From an uncultured Spirochaetaceae bacterium (GTDB lineage: Bacteria > Spirochaetota > Spirochaetia > Sphaerochaetales > Sphaerochaetaceae), in assembly GCA_900315435.1 (NCBI GenBank), contig OMYY01000017.1, positions 1-59,559 of the forward strand: a stretch of DNA of 59,559 nt, written 5' to 3'. Shown here piece after piece: positions 17,228 through 26,311 of the stretch. The notes under the pieces are model-generated. The model saw only the letters and a list, made by a program, of their open reading frames with translations. It was not told where the DNA came from and did no database searches. The position numbers and the translations under genes are program-made. Each line of letters opens with the position of its first letter. Position 1 is the stretch's first letter.

Positions 17228-19081
17228 ATGTCCATACGGTCAAAACATCGTCATGCCCGCTTTGATGTCGTGGTGGTGGGAGGAGGCATGAACGGCCTTT
17301 GCGCCGCCATCGCCAGCGCACGGCACGGGGCAAAGACGGCGTTGGTCCAGGATCGTCCGGTGCTCGGGGGCAACGCCTCCAGCGAAATCCGCATGCACAT
17401 CTGTGGCGCCGGAGTCGACATGACCAAGCCGAACTTGGAAGAGACCGGCATCCTCTACGAGTTGATGCTGGAGAACAAGCGGGTCAACGATTCCTACAAC
17501 TACAGCATCTGGTCGACGGTGCTCTGGAGTGCCGCATCCCAGCAGAAGAACCTGACCTTGTTCCTGAACTGCGCCATGTACGACGTCAGCCTGCAGGGGA
17601 AGGAGATCGTCTCGATCGACTGCTATCAGAGCACTACCGAGTGCCATTGGCATATCGAAGGGAGCATCTTTGATGACGCGACCGGCAACGGGACGCTCGG
17701 CTATATGGCCGGTGTCCCGTACCGGACTGGCAGCGAGGCCAAGAGGGTCTATGGCGAACCCCATGCCCCGGAAAAGGCAGACAACAACCGTATGGGAAAT
17801 ACCTTGCTCTTCAAGGCGGTCGATACCGGACATCCGGTGAAGTTCACCGCTCCTTCCTGGGCATGGCATTTCACGGAAGAGGACCTGAAGTACCGCAACC
17901 ATCCCAACCTTGCCCGTGGGCAGGAGGCCTTGACCTTGCTGGACACGGGAAGCGCCGATGGCAAGCAGTATACCGAGGCCCCGTGTCTGGACTATGGCTA
18001 CTGGTGGATCGAGCTGTCGGGAAAGGGCCGTGACATCATCAGCGAATACGAGCCGATCCGCGACGATCTGATCAAGGCGGTCTATGGCGTCTGGGACCAT
18101 ATCAAGAACGTCGGCGACCATGGTGCGGCGAACTACGAGCTCGCATGGGTGGGGATGCTGCCCGGCGTGCGGGAAAGCCGGCGGCTGATGGGCGAGTACG
18201 TCCTGAATGAGAACGATGTCCTGTCGGGTCGGAGATTCCCCGATGCGGTCGCCTATGGCGGATGGCCGGTGGATGCCCATTGCGCCCACGGTCTGCTCGA
18301 TAGGGGAAAGGTCCCCTCGCTCGTCCACAGCTTTCCTGGATGCTATACCATTCCGTACCGCTGCTATGTCCCGAAAAAGGTCGATAACCTGTTCATCAGC
18401 GGACGCAGTCTTTCCGCCTCGAAGCTCGGCATGGCTTCCAGCCGGGTCATGGGCACCTGCAGTGTCGGCGGACAAGCGGTCGGAACCGCGGCCAGCCTCT
18501 GCATCAAATACGGCATCTCCCCCAGAGAAGTAGGGAGGTGGCGTATCGACGAGTTGCAGCAACAGTTGCTGAAGGACGACTGCTACATTCCTGGAGTAAG
18601 GAACCATGACCCGAAGGACCTGGCCTTGCAGGCAAGGGTCTCTGCGTCCAGCGGGGAGCGGGATGCGGCCTTGGTGCTGGACGGCGTATCCCGTCCAGAG
18701 GGGGAGGAGCGCAACTACTGGGAGAGCGGTCCGCTTTCCGAGGGAGCCCAGACCCTTTCCCTCTGCTGGGACAAACGGGTGGCTGTCCGACAAGTGCGTC
18801 TGACCTGGTATACCGATCTGACCCGCCCGGTGAAGATCACCATGTCCAGCCGCCGGCAGAAGCTCGAGCAGGTAGGAGTTCCCCGTGAGCTGGTCAAGGA
18901 CTATGACCTTTCGTTCTTTGACGGGGAGCGGTTGGTCGCGAGGAAAGCGGTTCGTGGCAACTCGCAACGGCTCAATGTGGTGGATTTGGAAAAAGTCGTG
19001 CGCATCAGCCGTCTCGAGGTGAAAGTGCTTTCCACCAACGGGGCTCCTGTGGCGCGTTTGTTTGAGATTCGTGCGTATTGA
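17228..19081 (+). CDS. FAD-dependent oxidoreductase (FAD_oxidored family) with C-terminal beta-sandwich, paralogue 1
   Basis: Predicted cytoplasmic flavoenzyme of 617 aa. Residues about 10-45 form the FAD Rossmann motif (VVVVGGGMNG) and are followed by RPVLGGNASSEIRMH, a signature of PF12831. The C-terminal 150 residues (from RVSASSGERDAALVLDG) resemble a discoidin/F5-8-type carbohydrate-binding sandwich. GGAGG lies five bases before ATG-TCC; the ATG at 17216 overlaps that site and is less likely. There is no signal peptide. It heads an operon with a sugar-binding protein, two permeases and an MBL protein, so it probably oxidises the imported glycan or a derivative. A close paralogue lies at 26.4 kb. 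Substrate is unknown. Confidence 0.88.
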   Translation: MSIRSKHRHARFDVVVVGGGMNGLCAAIASARHGAKTALVQDRPVLGGNASSEIRMHICGAGVDMTKPNLEETGILYELMLENKRVNDSYNYSIWSTVLWSAASQQKNLTLFLNCAMYDVSLQGKEIVSIDCYQSTTECHWHIEGSIFDDATGNGTLGYMAGVPYRTGSEAKRVYGEPHAPEKADNNRMGNTLLFKAVDTGHPVKFTAPSWAWHFTEEDLKYRNHPNLARGQEALTLLDTGSADGKQYTEAPCLDYGYWWIELSGKGRDIISEYEPIRDDLIKAVYGVWDHIKNVGDHGAANYELAWVGMLPGVRESRRLMGEYVLNENDVLSGRRFPDAVAYGGWPVDAHCAHGLLDRGKVPSLVHSFPGCYTIPYRCYVPKKVDNLFISGRSLSASKLGMASSRVMGTCSVGGQAVGTAASLCIKYGISPREVGRWRIDELQQQLLKDDCYIPGVRNHDPKDLALQARVSASSGERDAALVLDGVSRPEGEERNYWESGPLSEGAQTLSLCWDKRVAVRQVRLTWYTDLTRPVKITMSSRRQKLEQVGVPRELVKDYDLSFFDGERLVARKAVRGNSQRLNVVDLEKVVRISRLEVKVLSTNGAPVARLFEIRAY

Positions 19082-19100
19082 CGCGAAAGAGGAGGATTGT

Positions 19101-20462
19101 ATGCGTAAGTGGAAGATGATGGTGCTTGTCGGTATGTTCGCCAGCGCCATGGCCTTTGCCCAGGGTGGCAAGGAAACACCGTCGAAGGCCAAGGAGGGAA
19201 AGCAGCCGGTCACGTTGCGCGTGTGGGCCGGTATCCAGCCGGAGTATGGCTATGACGAGATGGTGCAGAAGTTCAATGAGGCGTTCAAGGACAAGGGCAT
19301 CCAGGCGGAGTATGTCCGCTATGTGAACAACGGCGACGGCAACCTGCAGCTTGAGACCTACCTGATGAGCGGCGGCGACATCGACGTCTTCATCAGCTAT
19401 GGCGGCACCGGACGCCTGATTCCTCGTATCGAATCCGGCTTGGTGCTGCCTCTGGACGACCTGATGGCAAAAACCGGTTTCGATATCGAAGGCGAGATGG
19501 GTGTCGGCAACGTGACGTCCTACAAGTACGATGGAAAATTCTATGCCATTCCGACCAAGTACGAGAACGGCGCGTGGATCATGGCGAACGTCGACATGTT
19601 CAAGGCCGCCGGAGTCGAGCTGCCCTACAATGGCTGGACATACGACCAGTTCCGCGAAGCCTGCAAGAAGCTTACCCACGGAGAAGGCCAGGACAAGGTC
19701 TATGGCATGAACTGGTTCTTCAGCGGCGATGTGGCCAATGGAGACCCGATTTTCTACAGCACGCTCGGCGCGAAGTCGACCTACAAGGACGCTGACGCCA
19801 CCGAGACCAACTATGACGATCCTGCCTGGAAGGCAGGCATGCAGCTTGCCGCTGACACGATGCTGGTCGACAAGACCGCTATCACCTACGACCAGATTGT
19901 CGGCGACAAGCTCCGCTTCGCCAACACCTTCCTGGAGGGTAAGTGCGCCATGCAGACCGGTATCAGCCAGATCCGTCTGGTCAAGGATACCGCGACCTAT
20001 CCGCACGATTTCATGACTGCCATCATTCCTGGCCCGGTTCCGACCGAGAAAGATCTGGAGTACTGGGACCACGCCAAGATCAATGGCGCCGGAGACCTGA
20101 TTTGCATCGCTTCCAAGACCGAGCATCCTGAGGAGTGCGCCGAGTTCGTGAAGTGGTACATCCAAGGCGGTATGGCTCCGTTGGCCAAAGGTGGAAGGAT
20201 CCCGTTGTGGACGGGAGTCTCCAAGGACGACGTCATCAAGGCATTCGAGACGGGAGCCGAGGGTGTCTTCGACGCGGATTCGCTGAGGAACTACCTGAGC
20301 ATCCGCACCAACCTGGCGGAGAAGGGACCCACCACCTCTGTCAACACGCAGATCAACACGATCCTGAAAGAGGAAGAGGCTCAGGCCTTCTATGGCCGCA
20401 AGAGCGTCGATCAGGCTTTGAAAGACGCCAAGAGCCGTGCTGACGCGTTGCTGAAGAAATAA
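19101..20462 (+). CDS. Sugar ABC transporter, periplasmic substrate-binding protein (family 1)
   Basis: Predicted extracytoplasmic binding protein of 453 aa. The signal peptide (MRKWKMMVLVGMFASAMAFA, then QGGKE) has no lipobox cysteine. The mature part has the family 1 pattern: TLRVWAGIQPEYG, GGDIDVFISYGG, KYDGKFYAIPTKYENGAWIMANVD and NGWTYDQFREACKKLT. AGAGGAGG precedes the ATG, 19 bases after FAD1. It should deliver an oligosaccharide or glycoside to the two permeases that follow. Confidence 0.92.
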   Translation: MRKWKMMVLVGMFASAMAFAQGGKETPSKAKEGKQPVTLRVWAGIQPEYGYDEMVQKFNEAFKDKGIQAEYVRYVNNGDGNLQLETYLMSGGDIDVFISYGGTGRLIPRIESGLVLPLDDLMAKTGFDIEGEMGVGNVTSYKYDGKFYAIPTKYENGAWIMANVDMFKAAGVELPYNGWTYDQFREACKKLTHGEGQDKVYGMNWFFSGDVANGDPIFYSTLGAKSTYKDADATETNYDDPAWKAGMQLAADTMLVDKTAITYDQIVGDKLRFANTFLEGKCAMQTGISQIRLVKDTATYPHDFMTAIIPGPVPTEKDLEYWDHAKINGAGDLICIASKTEHPEECAEFVKWYIQGGMAPLAKGGRIPLWTGVSKDDVIKAFETGAEGVFDADSLRNYLSIRTNLAEKGPTTSVNTQINTILKEEEAQAFYGRKSVDQALKDAKSRADALLKK

Positions 20463-20492
20463 CAAGCAACGGACAACAAGGAGACGTCACGT

Positions 20493-21395
20493 ATGGATCA
20501 AAGACAGAAACGAGCGCTGAGATCGAACATGATCGCGTATTCGTTCATCATACCAAGCTTGTTTTTCCTGGTCTGGCTGGGAGTCATACCGCTGGCGGTC
20601 TCCTTGTTTGTCAGTCTCACCGATTGGAACTACACCAAGGGGTTCGGGAACTGGAACTTCCTCGGGTTGAAGAACTTCATCGACCTGTGGAGCGACGAGT
20701 GGTTTGTCGCATCGTTGAAGAACACGCTGGTCTACACGATCGTGGAAGTGCCGGTTTCCATCTTGCTCGCTTTGGTGATCGCGGCGGCCATCCAGGACTA
20801 CTGCCGTGACAAGTATTCCCGCGTGCTGAGGACCGTCATGTACATGCCGAAGATCTGCAACATCGTCGCTTCGTCCGCGGTCTGGGTGGCGCTTCTCTCC
20901 AGCTACGGCCCGTTCACGCTGATGGTCAAGGCCTTGGGGTGGAAGAATCCGCCCCGGTGGCTGGCGGATTACCACTGGGCATTGCCGTCGTTGATGCTGG
21001 TCTCGGTATGGATGAGTCTCGGTTACCGGATTCTCCTCTACAGCGCTTCCTTGCAGTCGATTTCCGACGAGCTCTACGAGGCTGCCGAGATTGACGGAGC
21101 GTCGAAATCCAAACAGTTCTTCAAGATTACGATTCCGCTCCTCCGCCCGACGACCTTCTTCTTGATGATTACCGGCATCATCGGCTCGTTCAAGATGTTC
21201 GGAACCACCAACGTCATGACCCAGGGCGGACCCGGGCATTCGACCTACACGCTCGTCTATTACGTCTATAAGACCGCCTTCAGCTATTACCGGATGGGCT
21301 ATGCGTCTGCCATCGCCGTCGTCCTGTTCGTGTTGTTGCTGATTGTCACTGCCATCCAATGGAATCACAACAAGCAAGCGGAGGCCAACCTATGA
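20493..21395 (+). CDS. Sugar ABC transporter permease, MalF/UgpA type
   Basis: Inner-membrane permease of 300 aa with about six transmembrane helices, the first at residues 14-36. The cytoplasmic EAA loop that contacts the ATPase is EAAEIDGASKSKQFFKITIP. AAGGAGAC precedes the start. Its stop overlaps the start of the next permease by four bases (ATGA). No ATPase gene is in this operon, so a shared MsmK/UgpC-type ATPase encoded elsewhere probably drives it. Confidence 0.93.
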   Translation: MDQRQKRALRSNMIAYSFIIPSLFFLVWLGVIPLAVSLFVSLTDWNYTKGFGNWNFLGLKNFIDLWSDEWFVASLKNTLVYTIVEVPVSILLALVIAAAIQDYCRDKYSRVLRTVMYMPKICNIVASSAVWVALLSSYGPFTLMVKALGWKNPPRWLADYHWALPSLMLVSVWMSLGYRILLYSASLQSISDELYEAAEIDGASKSKQFFKITIPLLRPTTFFLMITGIIGSFKMFGTTNVMTQGGPGHSTYTLVYYVYKTAFSYYRMGYASAIAVVLFVLLLIVTAIQWNHNKQAEANL

Positions 21396-22255
21396 TCAAG
21401 GTCGTTGGAACCCATCAAAACAAGGTGGCGAGGATCATCGCGAACATTCTCGTCACGATGCTCGGATTGTTGACCATCGTGCCGTTCATCTGGATGGTCA
21501 GCGCATCCTTCAAGATGCAGAGGGATGTCATGGCGGTACCCATCCAGTGGATTCCGAGGTATTGGTATCCTGACAACTATCAGGTCGTGCTCCATCTGGG
21601 GAACGCGGCGAGGAAAGACTATCACTTCTTCCTCGCGTACTGGAACTCGATCAAGCTGGCGGTCGTCCATGTGTCGCTGGTCATCGTGCTTGCCTGCATG
21701 AGCGGTTACGCGTTCGCCAAGCTGAAATTCAAGGGGAGCCATACCCTGTTCTTGGTCTATCTCGCGCAGCTGATGGTGCCGGGACAGTTGACGCTGATTC
21801 CCCGGTTCTCCATGTTCAGCGACATGGGACTGGTAGGCACGATGTGGCCGCTGGTCTTCAGCGGACTGGTCAGCGTCTCCTCGATTTTCCTGATCAGGCA
21901 GGCGTTCATGGGGGTGCCGGACGAGCTGAGAGAATCGGCCATGATCGATGGTGCGAACGAGTACGTGATCTGGGCGCGGATCATGACGCCGATGATCAAG
22001 CCGACGGTGGCGGCCATGGCAACCGTAAAATTCCTGGATTCCTGGAACAGCTATCTGGATCCTCTGGTCTTCCTGTCCAACTGGCGTCAGTACACGCTCC
22101 CGATTGCGCTGAACCAGTTCGTCGGCGAGGAGGTGAGCCAATACAACCTCACCATGGCGGCCTGCTGCCTGACGGTCATCCCGGTGTTCATCGTCTTCCT
22201 CTGTGGACAGAAGTTCTTCGTCAAGGGTTTGAACGCCGGTGCGGTAAAGGGGTGA
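21392..22255 (+). CDS. Sugar ABC transporter permease, MalG/UgpE type
   Basis: Second permease of the importer, 287 aa, with about six transmembrane helices and the EAA loop ESAMIDGANEYVIWARIM. The ATG overlaps the preceding stop and has GGAGG seven bases upstream. It pairs with the MalF-type subunit and the binding protein just upstream as a CUT1-type system. Confidence 0.93.
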   Translation: MIKVVGTHQNKVARIIANILVTMLGLLTIVPFIWMVSASFKMQRDVMAVPIQWIPRYWYPDNYQVVLHLGNAARKDYHFFLAYWNSIKLAVVHVSLVIVLACMSGYAFAKLKFKGSHTLFLVYLAQLMVPGQLTLIPRFSMFSDMGLVGTMWPLVFSGLVSVSSIFLIRQAFMGVPDELRESAMIDGANEYVIWARIMTPMIKPTVAAMATVKFLDSWNSYLDPLVFLSNWRQYTLPIALNQFVGEEVSQYNLTMAACCLTVIPVFIVFLCGQKFFVKGLNAGAVKG

Positions 22256-22258
22256 GGC

Positions 22259-23215
22259 ATGGTAGAGTTGTACTTCTTGAACCTGGTCCAGCAGGAAAAG
22301 CTGTGTGAGAAGAGCGGGGAGTCCACCATCATCCGCCTGCCCGAAGGCGGAACCGTGCTGGTGGATTGCGGGGTCCCGGAAGCGGGGCCTGCCATCGTCC
22401 GCAGGTTGCAGTCGCTTGGGGTGAAAAAGCTTGACGCCCTGCTGCTTTCCCATTTCCATCTGGACCATATTGGAGGCGTGCCTGACGTTCTGGACGCATT
22501 CGACGTGGATCGGGTCTACTCCTATCCTGTCGACTGGTTTTCCGACTACATGACCAAAGCGCTCCCGGCCTACGTGGCAGCGCTGGAGAAACACCATCTC
22601 GTCCCCCAACCGCTCTTTGACGGCATGTCCTTCAGCCTGGAAGGCGTCAGGTTCGACATTCTCTCGCCACCAAAGGATTTTCCCCACGCCTTTTCCGACT
22701 ACCAAAAGTGGATGCTGGAGAAATACGGGCAGGAGGTCTATCCCTACGACAGTGCCGCCGTCACGGTGCCCATGGCCAACGACAGCTCCATCTGCTTCAA
22801 GATGAGCTACGGTACAAGCACCTACCTTTCCTGTGGAGACCTGTACTATTCGGGAGAGCGCATGGTCCTGGACAGGCACAAGGATGACCTCCACGCGCTG
22901 GTCGCGAAGGCCAACCATCATGGAAACATGACCAGTTCGATTCCCGAATGGGTCGACGCGGTGGGGGCGAAGATCGTGGTCGGCATGAAGGACGGACTGC
23001 CTGACGACCTGGTGAAGAAAAAGGATCCGGAAAAGGCGGAGTTCTGGAAAAACCATGTCTCCGGGTGGCCGTACGAGCGATGGCCGGAACATGGGGCCGA
23101 TTACTATTTCACCTATTGGAATGGAGAGGTGCGGGTGGAGATGGACGACCAAGGACATGCGACCGCATATCCCCAGCGAGGGACGAAGAACATGCGTCCC
23201 TCCAGCATCGGCTGA
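22259..23215 (+). CDS. Metallo-beta-lactamase-fold hydrolase, paralogue 1
   Basis: Predicted metal-dependent hydrolase of 318 aa, ComEC/Rec2-like MBL subgroup. The zinc motif HFHLDHIGG is intact, with further ligands likely in DSSICFKM, SCGDLYYSGE and KANHHGN. No signal peptide. It starts three bases after the permease stop, so it is the last gene of the FAD1-ABC transporter operon. Relatives act on lactones, nucleotides or phosphodiesters; a sugar lactonase role downstream of the flavoenzyme is possible but not shown. Confidence 0.85.
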   Translation: MVELYFLNLVQQEKLCEKSGESTIIRLPEGGTVLVDCGVPEAGPAIVRRLQSLGVKKLDALLLSHFHLDHIGGVPDVLDAFDVDRVYSYPVDWFSDYMTKALPAYVAALEKHHLVPQPLFDGMSFSLEGVRFDILSPPKDFPHAFSDYQKWMLEKYGQEVYPYDSAAVTVPMANDSSICFKMSYGTSTYLSCGDLYYSGERMVLDRHKDDLHALVAKANHHGNMTSSIPEWVDAVGAKIVVGMKDGLPDDLVKKKDPEKAEFWKNHVSGWPYERWPEHGADYYFTYWNGEVRVEMDDQGHATAYPQRGTKNMRPSSIG

Positions 23216-23217
23216 GA

Positions 23218-24147
23218 TTACCGCAGGTTCTTCCCGCCGCGCTCCACCTGCACGGCGAATGAGCCGTCTTTCTCGAGAAAAAACCGCACTTCGCCATTGA
23301 CGAACGTATGGTAGTACTCGCATCCCATGGCGGGCCAGTCCTTCTCCGGCCTGCTGTCCGCATTGTCCTTCCAGAAGGAAGCGGCTTCCGGTTTCGGCGA
23401 GGGAGGGAGCGAGTCTCTGACGGCGCAGACGGCCTTGGGGCGCGTGGCGTGTATCCACGCCTTGGTGCTCGAGGTATACGCCCCGTGGTGGTTGACCTTC
23501 GCAAGCGTACAGGAAAGGTCCGGCTTGTGAAAGCGGACCAAGCGCGCTTCTCCCGGGTAGTAGAGATCGCCACAGGTAAGGAACGAACCCTTGCCATAGG
23601 TGCATTTCAGGCTGATGGAGGAGTCGTTGATGAAAGGTTCCGCCGGATGGGCCTTGCTGTGGTAGTAGGGGAAGCGCAGCGTATCGGCGATGGAGGCTTC
23701 GTACGTTTGCCAGTCGGCCGGAAAGTGTTTCCAAGGCCCAAGGACATCAATGGATACGCCGTCCATCTTCCATTGGTCTCCTTCCCAGACCATGTGGCTG
23801 GCAAGATTGTGCCTCCGCAGAGCGGCGAACAGTTGCGGGACCCTGTCGTTGTCACAGACATCCCCGAAGTAGGTTTCCGGCCAGGTGATGACCTCACCGA
23901 CCGGGAACGAGTCCAGGATGCAGGGGGCTCCACCGATATGGTCGATGTGGAAGTGGGTGAGCAAGAGACAATCGATCCGCCTTACCCCGAGAGAGCGCAG
24001 CCGGTCCCGGAGCATCTCTCCGCTTTCAGGCACCCCGGTATCAATCAGCATGGTCGATCCAAGGGGAAACTGGATCAGGATGCTTTCCCCGCTCTTGATT
24101 GCGCCTTCTGCCTTACGGGTGATGTTGAGGAACGTGATGGCAAGCAT
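23218..24147 (-). CDS. Metallo-beta-lactamase-fold hydrolase, paralogue 2
   Basis: 309 aa, clearly homologous to the convergent gene whose stop is two bases away. Shared blocks are LTHFHIDHIGG, DSSISLKCTYG, LTCGDLYYPGEA and KVNHHGAYTSS, and both begin with a short (F/Y)LN..(R/Q).E..(I/C).SGES segment. The ATG has no Shine-Dalgarno site, but a TATAGT hexamer sits eight bases upstream with a -35-like TTGCCG 17 bases further, so the mRNA is probably leaderless. Enzyme class is supported; substrate unknown. Confidence 0.85.
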   Translation of the reverse strand: MLAITFLNITRKAEGAIKSGESILIQFPLGSTMLIDTGVPESGEMLRDRLRSLGVRRIDCLLLTHFHIDHIGGAPCILDSFPVGEVITWPETYFGDVCDNDRVPQLFAALRRHNLASHMVWEGDQWKMDGVSIDVLGPWKHFPADWQTYEASIADTLRFPYYHSKAHPAEPFINDSSISLKCTYGKGSFLTCGDLYYPGEARLVRFHKPDLSCTLAKVNHHGAYTSSTKAWIHATRPKAVCAVRDSLPPSPKPEAASFWKDNADSRPEKDWPAMGCEYYHTFVNGEVRFFLEKDGSFAVQVERGGKNLR

Positions 24148-24155
24148 ATGCACAA

Positions 24156-24184
24156 ACTATATGTCCCAGATCCTTTCCCGGCAA
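24156..24184 (-). promoter_or_regulatory. Leaderless-type promoter of MBL paralogue 2
   Basis: On the minus strand, TTGCCG, 17 bases, TATAGT, then eight bases to the ATG. Transcription would start at or next to the start codon. Confidence 0.55.
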
Positions 24185-24243
24185 GTGGCATGCATCCTGG
24201 TTCTTCCTGTGGCACACATGGTATGGCATCCCGGCCAATGACA

Positions 24244-24780
24244 TTATCCGGCAACCGGCTCTTCTTTGACTGTCACCTGCCTTGTCCGGGTGTCGACATT
24301 GATTCCAACCAGGTGGACCTGCTTGAGACCCTTCAGATAGGCATAGGGCTTGCCGTAGCACCTTTCCAGAATCTGGCTGGTGGCGGTTTGGGCGTCTTTG
24401 TCTCGTTTGAATTCCATCACATACAGGTGCTTCGGCATCACAAGCACCGCGTCGACACGTCCTGTGGATACGCTCTTCTCCCCCTCTACTCGCGCTCCGA
24501 GCGCCACCATGAAGCTGAGGAACACCGAGTGGTGATATCGTTCATCCTTGATATGCAGTTTGTAGGGTATCTGGGAGAAAAGGGATTCGATGCCATCGAT
24601 GAGTGACGGCACATCACCGTCTTCCGCACTTGCACGCATCAGGTCCCTTAGTGTGGCTAGTCTGCTTTGGGTTCCGATTCCCTTGCGGGCGAGCAACGTG
24701 ATGGTAAAGGTTCCCCGCACTTCATCATTGGAGAAGTCCAGCCAGATGAGTTGGCTGCCTGCCGGGGTGCGATGCGAGTA
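24244..24780 (-). pseudogene. C-terminal remnant of an AAA-ATPase-like/PD-(D/E)XK nuclease protein (PDDEXK_9, DUF1703)
   Basis: The frame from about LIWLDFSNDEVRGTF to the stop matches the C-terminal half of DUF1703-type proteins. It keeps the nuclease core: Asp in GRVDAVLV and the ExK of YVMEFKRDK. The N-terminal AAA-like half and any start codon are missing. Upstream sequence is instead the broken sensor kinase, so the two are joined at about 24765-24790. These proteins form large families in gut bacteria; no function is assigned to this remnant. Confidence 0.75.
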
Positions 24781-25359
24781 TCTTCCAAAGGAAGGATTGG
24801 TCGATCGAGACAACCATGGTGCCAAGCGGTTGGACATCCCCGTTGAGCCCGTAGAGCTCGCTGGCGTAAGAGATGCCTTCGTTCTGGTTCCACACGGCAA
24901 ACCCTTGGTTCTGCTTGCTCTTCGCTACCCATGAAGCCTGTTCCAAGGCGTGCTGTTCTTCCGGACTGAAGGGCTGGTTGCTGTACCAGAACCCCGCGTT
25001 GTCCTGGAAGAGGATTCTGATATGGGCGAGCATGTCGTCGTACAGATTCTGCAGCTCGATGGAACGGCACACGTTGGCGAATGCCTTGTAATGGTCATAG
25101 GAGGATCCTGCAAGGTGTGTGGTGAACTCCACGCCGAAGTCCTCGTCGTTGCGAAGATTGTGCTGAGGTTGACCATCTTCTCGAAAAGTTGGTTGAGGTC
25201 CTCGTTGCTATGGCGGACATCCTCGACGATCCGCTGGCTGAGTTCATCCTGGATGGTGCGCTCGTACTGGAGGAGGCTGCCTACGAAGAGCAATGCGAAA
25301 GGAAGGATGATCAAGCCGGTCACCAACGCCAGAAGATGGGTGGAAATATGCTTTCTCAT
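24780..25359 (-). pseudogene. Remnant of a membrane sensor histidine kinase (N-terminal part, frameshifted)
   Basis: It begins at 25359 with MRKHISTHLLALVTGL, whose ATG overlaps the AraC-type gene stop by four bases. A transmembrane helix and part of a periplasmic sensor domain follow. At about 25151-25153 one base appears to be missing: reading switches from NLSTIFA to the frame NDEDFGVEFTTHLAG. That second frame runs through LGTMVVSIDQSFLWKIL and then meets the nuclease remnant. The HAMP, dimerisation and ATPase domains are gone. It looks like a YesM-type kinase once co-transcribed with the AraC-type regulator. Confidence 0.75.
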
Positions 25360-26270
25360 GGGAGGGCTCTTCCTTTCCGGATGGATGCCCGGAAGGCGGA
25401 AGGAGTCATCCCCGAGCCACGGCGGAAGACGAAGGAGAAGTAGTTCGGATCTCCGAAACCGCAGGCCATGGCGATATCGGTGACCCGCATGTCGGTATCC
25501 GCCAGCATCCGCTTGGCGCGGGTCAGCCGTTCTTCCTCGATGACCTCGGTGATGGACCGTTGCAGGTTCTTCTTGAACAGATGGCTCAGGTGGGAGACGC
25601 TGCAGTGGCAGAACCTGGCGATATCGGCGGCGTGGATTTCCTCTTTCCAGGAGCTACGGATGAAGGCCATGGCGTGGGAAAGGGTGAGGAGCTTGGCGGT
25701 GTTGGCACGGTAAATCTCTCCCTCGCGGACAATGCCGAACTCCTTCAGCTGCGTGTAGTACAGGGTGAGCCAGGCCCCAATGGCCCCGCTGGCAGCCGCC
25801 ATCGCCTGGGTGTCCGCCTTGCTGACCGTGAACGTGTCCTTCCAGTGTTCCAGCAAGGCTGGGTCGGATCCGGCCAAGGCGACCGCCCGTCTGGCACGGA
25901 CACGATTGCGCTCATCATCGTGGGGAAAGCCCCCGATGCACACGGCTCCGATGACCTGGTCCCCATAAAAGACTGGAAAGACGAATTCCGGAATGCCACA
26001 CCAGGCGTTGCCGATGAACCAGCATCGCTTGCGGGCACAGGCGTTGCGCAGCAGCGCATTGCCCCGTTGGCAGCGCTCCCAGAGCGCATCATGAGCCTTC
26101 AATTTCATGCACCAATCGCACTCGTGGCTGATGCACAGGCCGACCGACGAGGCGATGGCAGGTTCCTTCCCGAGAAATCCGGCGAAATCCTTGATGACCA
26201 CGCGCCAGCCGTAGCGCGAACGCAGGTAGGCGATGGACTGCACGATTCCGTCCCAGTAATTGAGTTCCAT
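25356..26270 (-). CDS. AraC-family transcriptional regulator with PocR sensory domain
   Basis: 304 aa. Residues about 5-170 form a PocR-type ligand domain, rich in Cys/His (SHECDWCMK, ACARKRCWF, CGIPEFVFPVF). The C-terminal 100 residues form an AraC double helix-turn-helix (ADIARFCHCSVSHLSHLFKK, ITEVIEEERLTRAKRML, VTDIAMACGFGDPNYFSFVFRR). Its stop overlaps the start of the ruined histidine kinase gene. It diverges from the FAD2-ribulokinase operon, the likely target. There is no Shine-Dalgarno site, and TATACT lies six bases before the ATG. Confidence 0.9.
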   Translation of the reverse strand: MELNYWDGIVQSIAYLRSRYGWRVVIKDFAGFLGKEPAIASSVGLCISHECDWCMKLKAHDALWERCQRGNALLRNACARKRCWFIGNAWCGIPEFVFPVFYGDQVIGAVCIGGFPHDDERNRVRARRAVALAGSDPALLEHWKDTFTVSKADTQAMAAASGAIGAWLTLYYTQLKEFGIVREGEIYRANTAKLLTLSHAMAFIRSSWKEEIHAADIARFCHCSVSHLSHLFKKNLQRSITEVIEEERLTRAKRMLADTDMRVTDIAMACGFGDPNYFSFVFRRGSGMTPSAFRASIRKGRALP

Positions 26271-26276
26271 ATGCCC

Positions 26277-26305
26277 AGTATATATCCGACGTGAGTGCTG
26301 GTGGA
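26277..26305 (-). promoter_or_regulatory. Leaderless-type promoter of the AraC/PocR gene
   Basis: On the minus strand TATACT lies six bases before the ATG. The -35 match (TCCACC, spacing 17) is weak, as in regulated genes. Confidence 0.4.
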
Positions 26306-26311
26306 GATGTT

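Noticed and set aside
21365-23734. Very long open frame antisense to the permease and MBL genes
   Set aside because: It opposes well-conserved genes on the other strand, has low-complexity Arg/His/Asp-rich translation and no family motifs. The high GC content produces many such frames, for example at 1532-3160, 17240-19213, 35752-38295 and 51946-53763.
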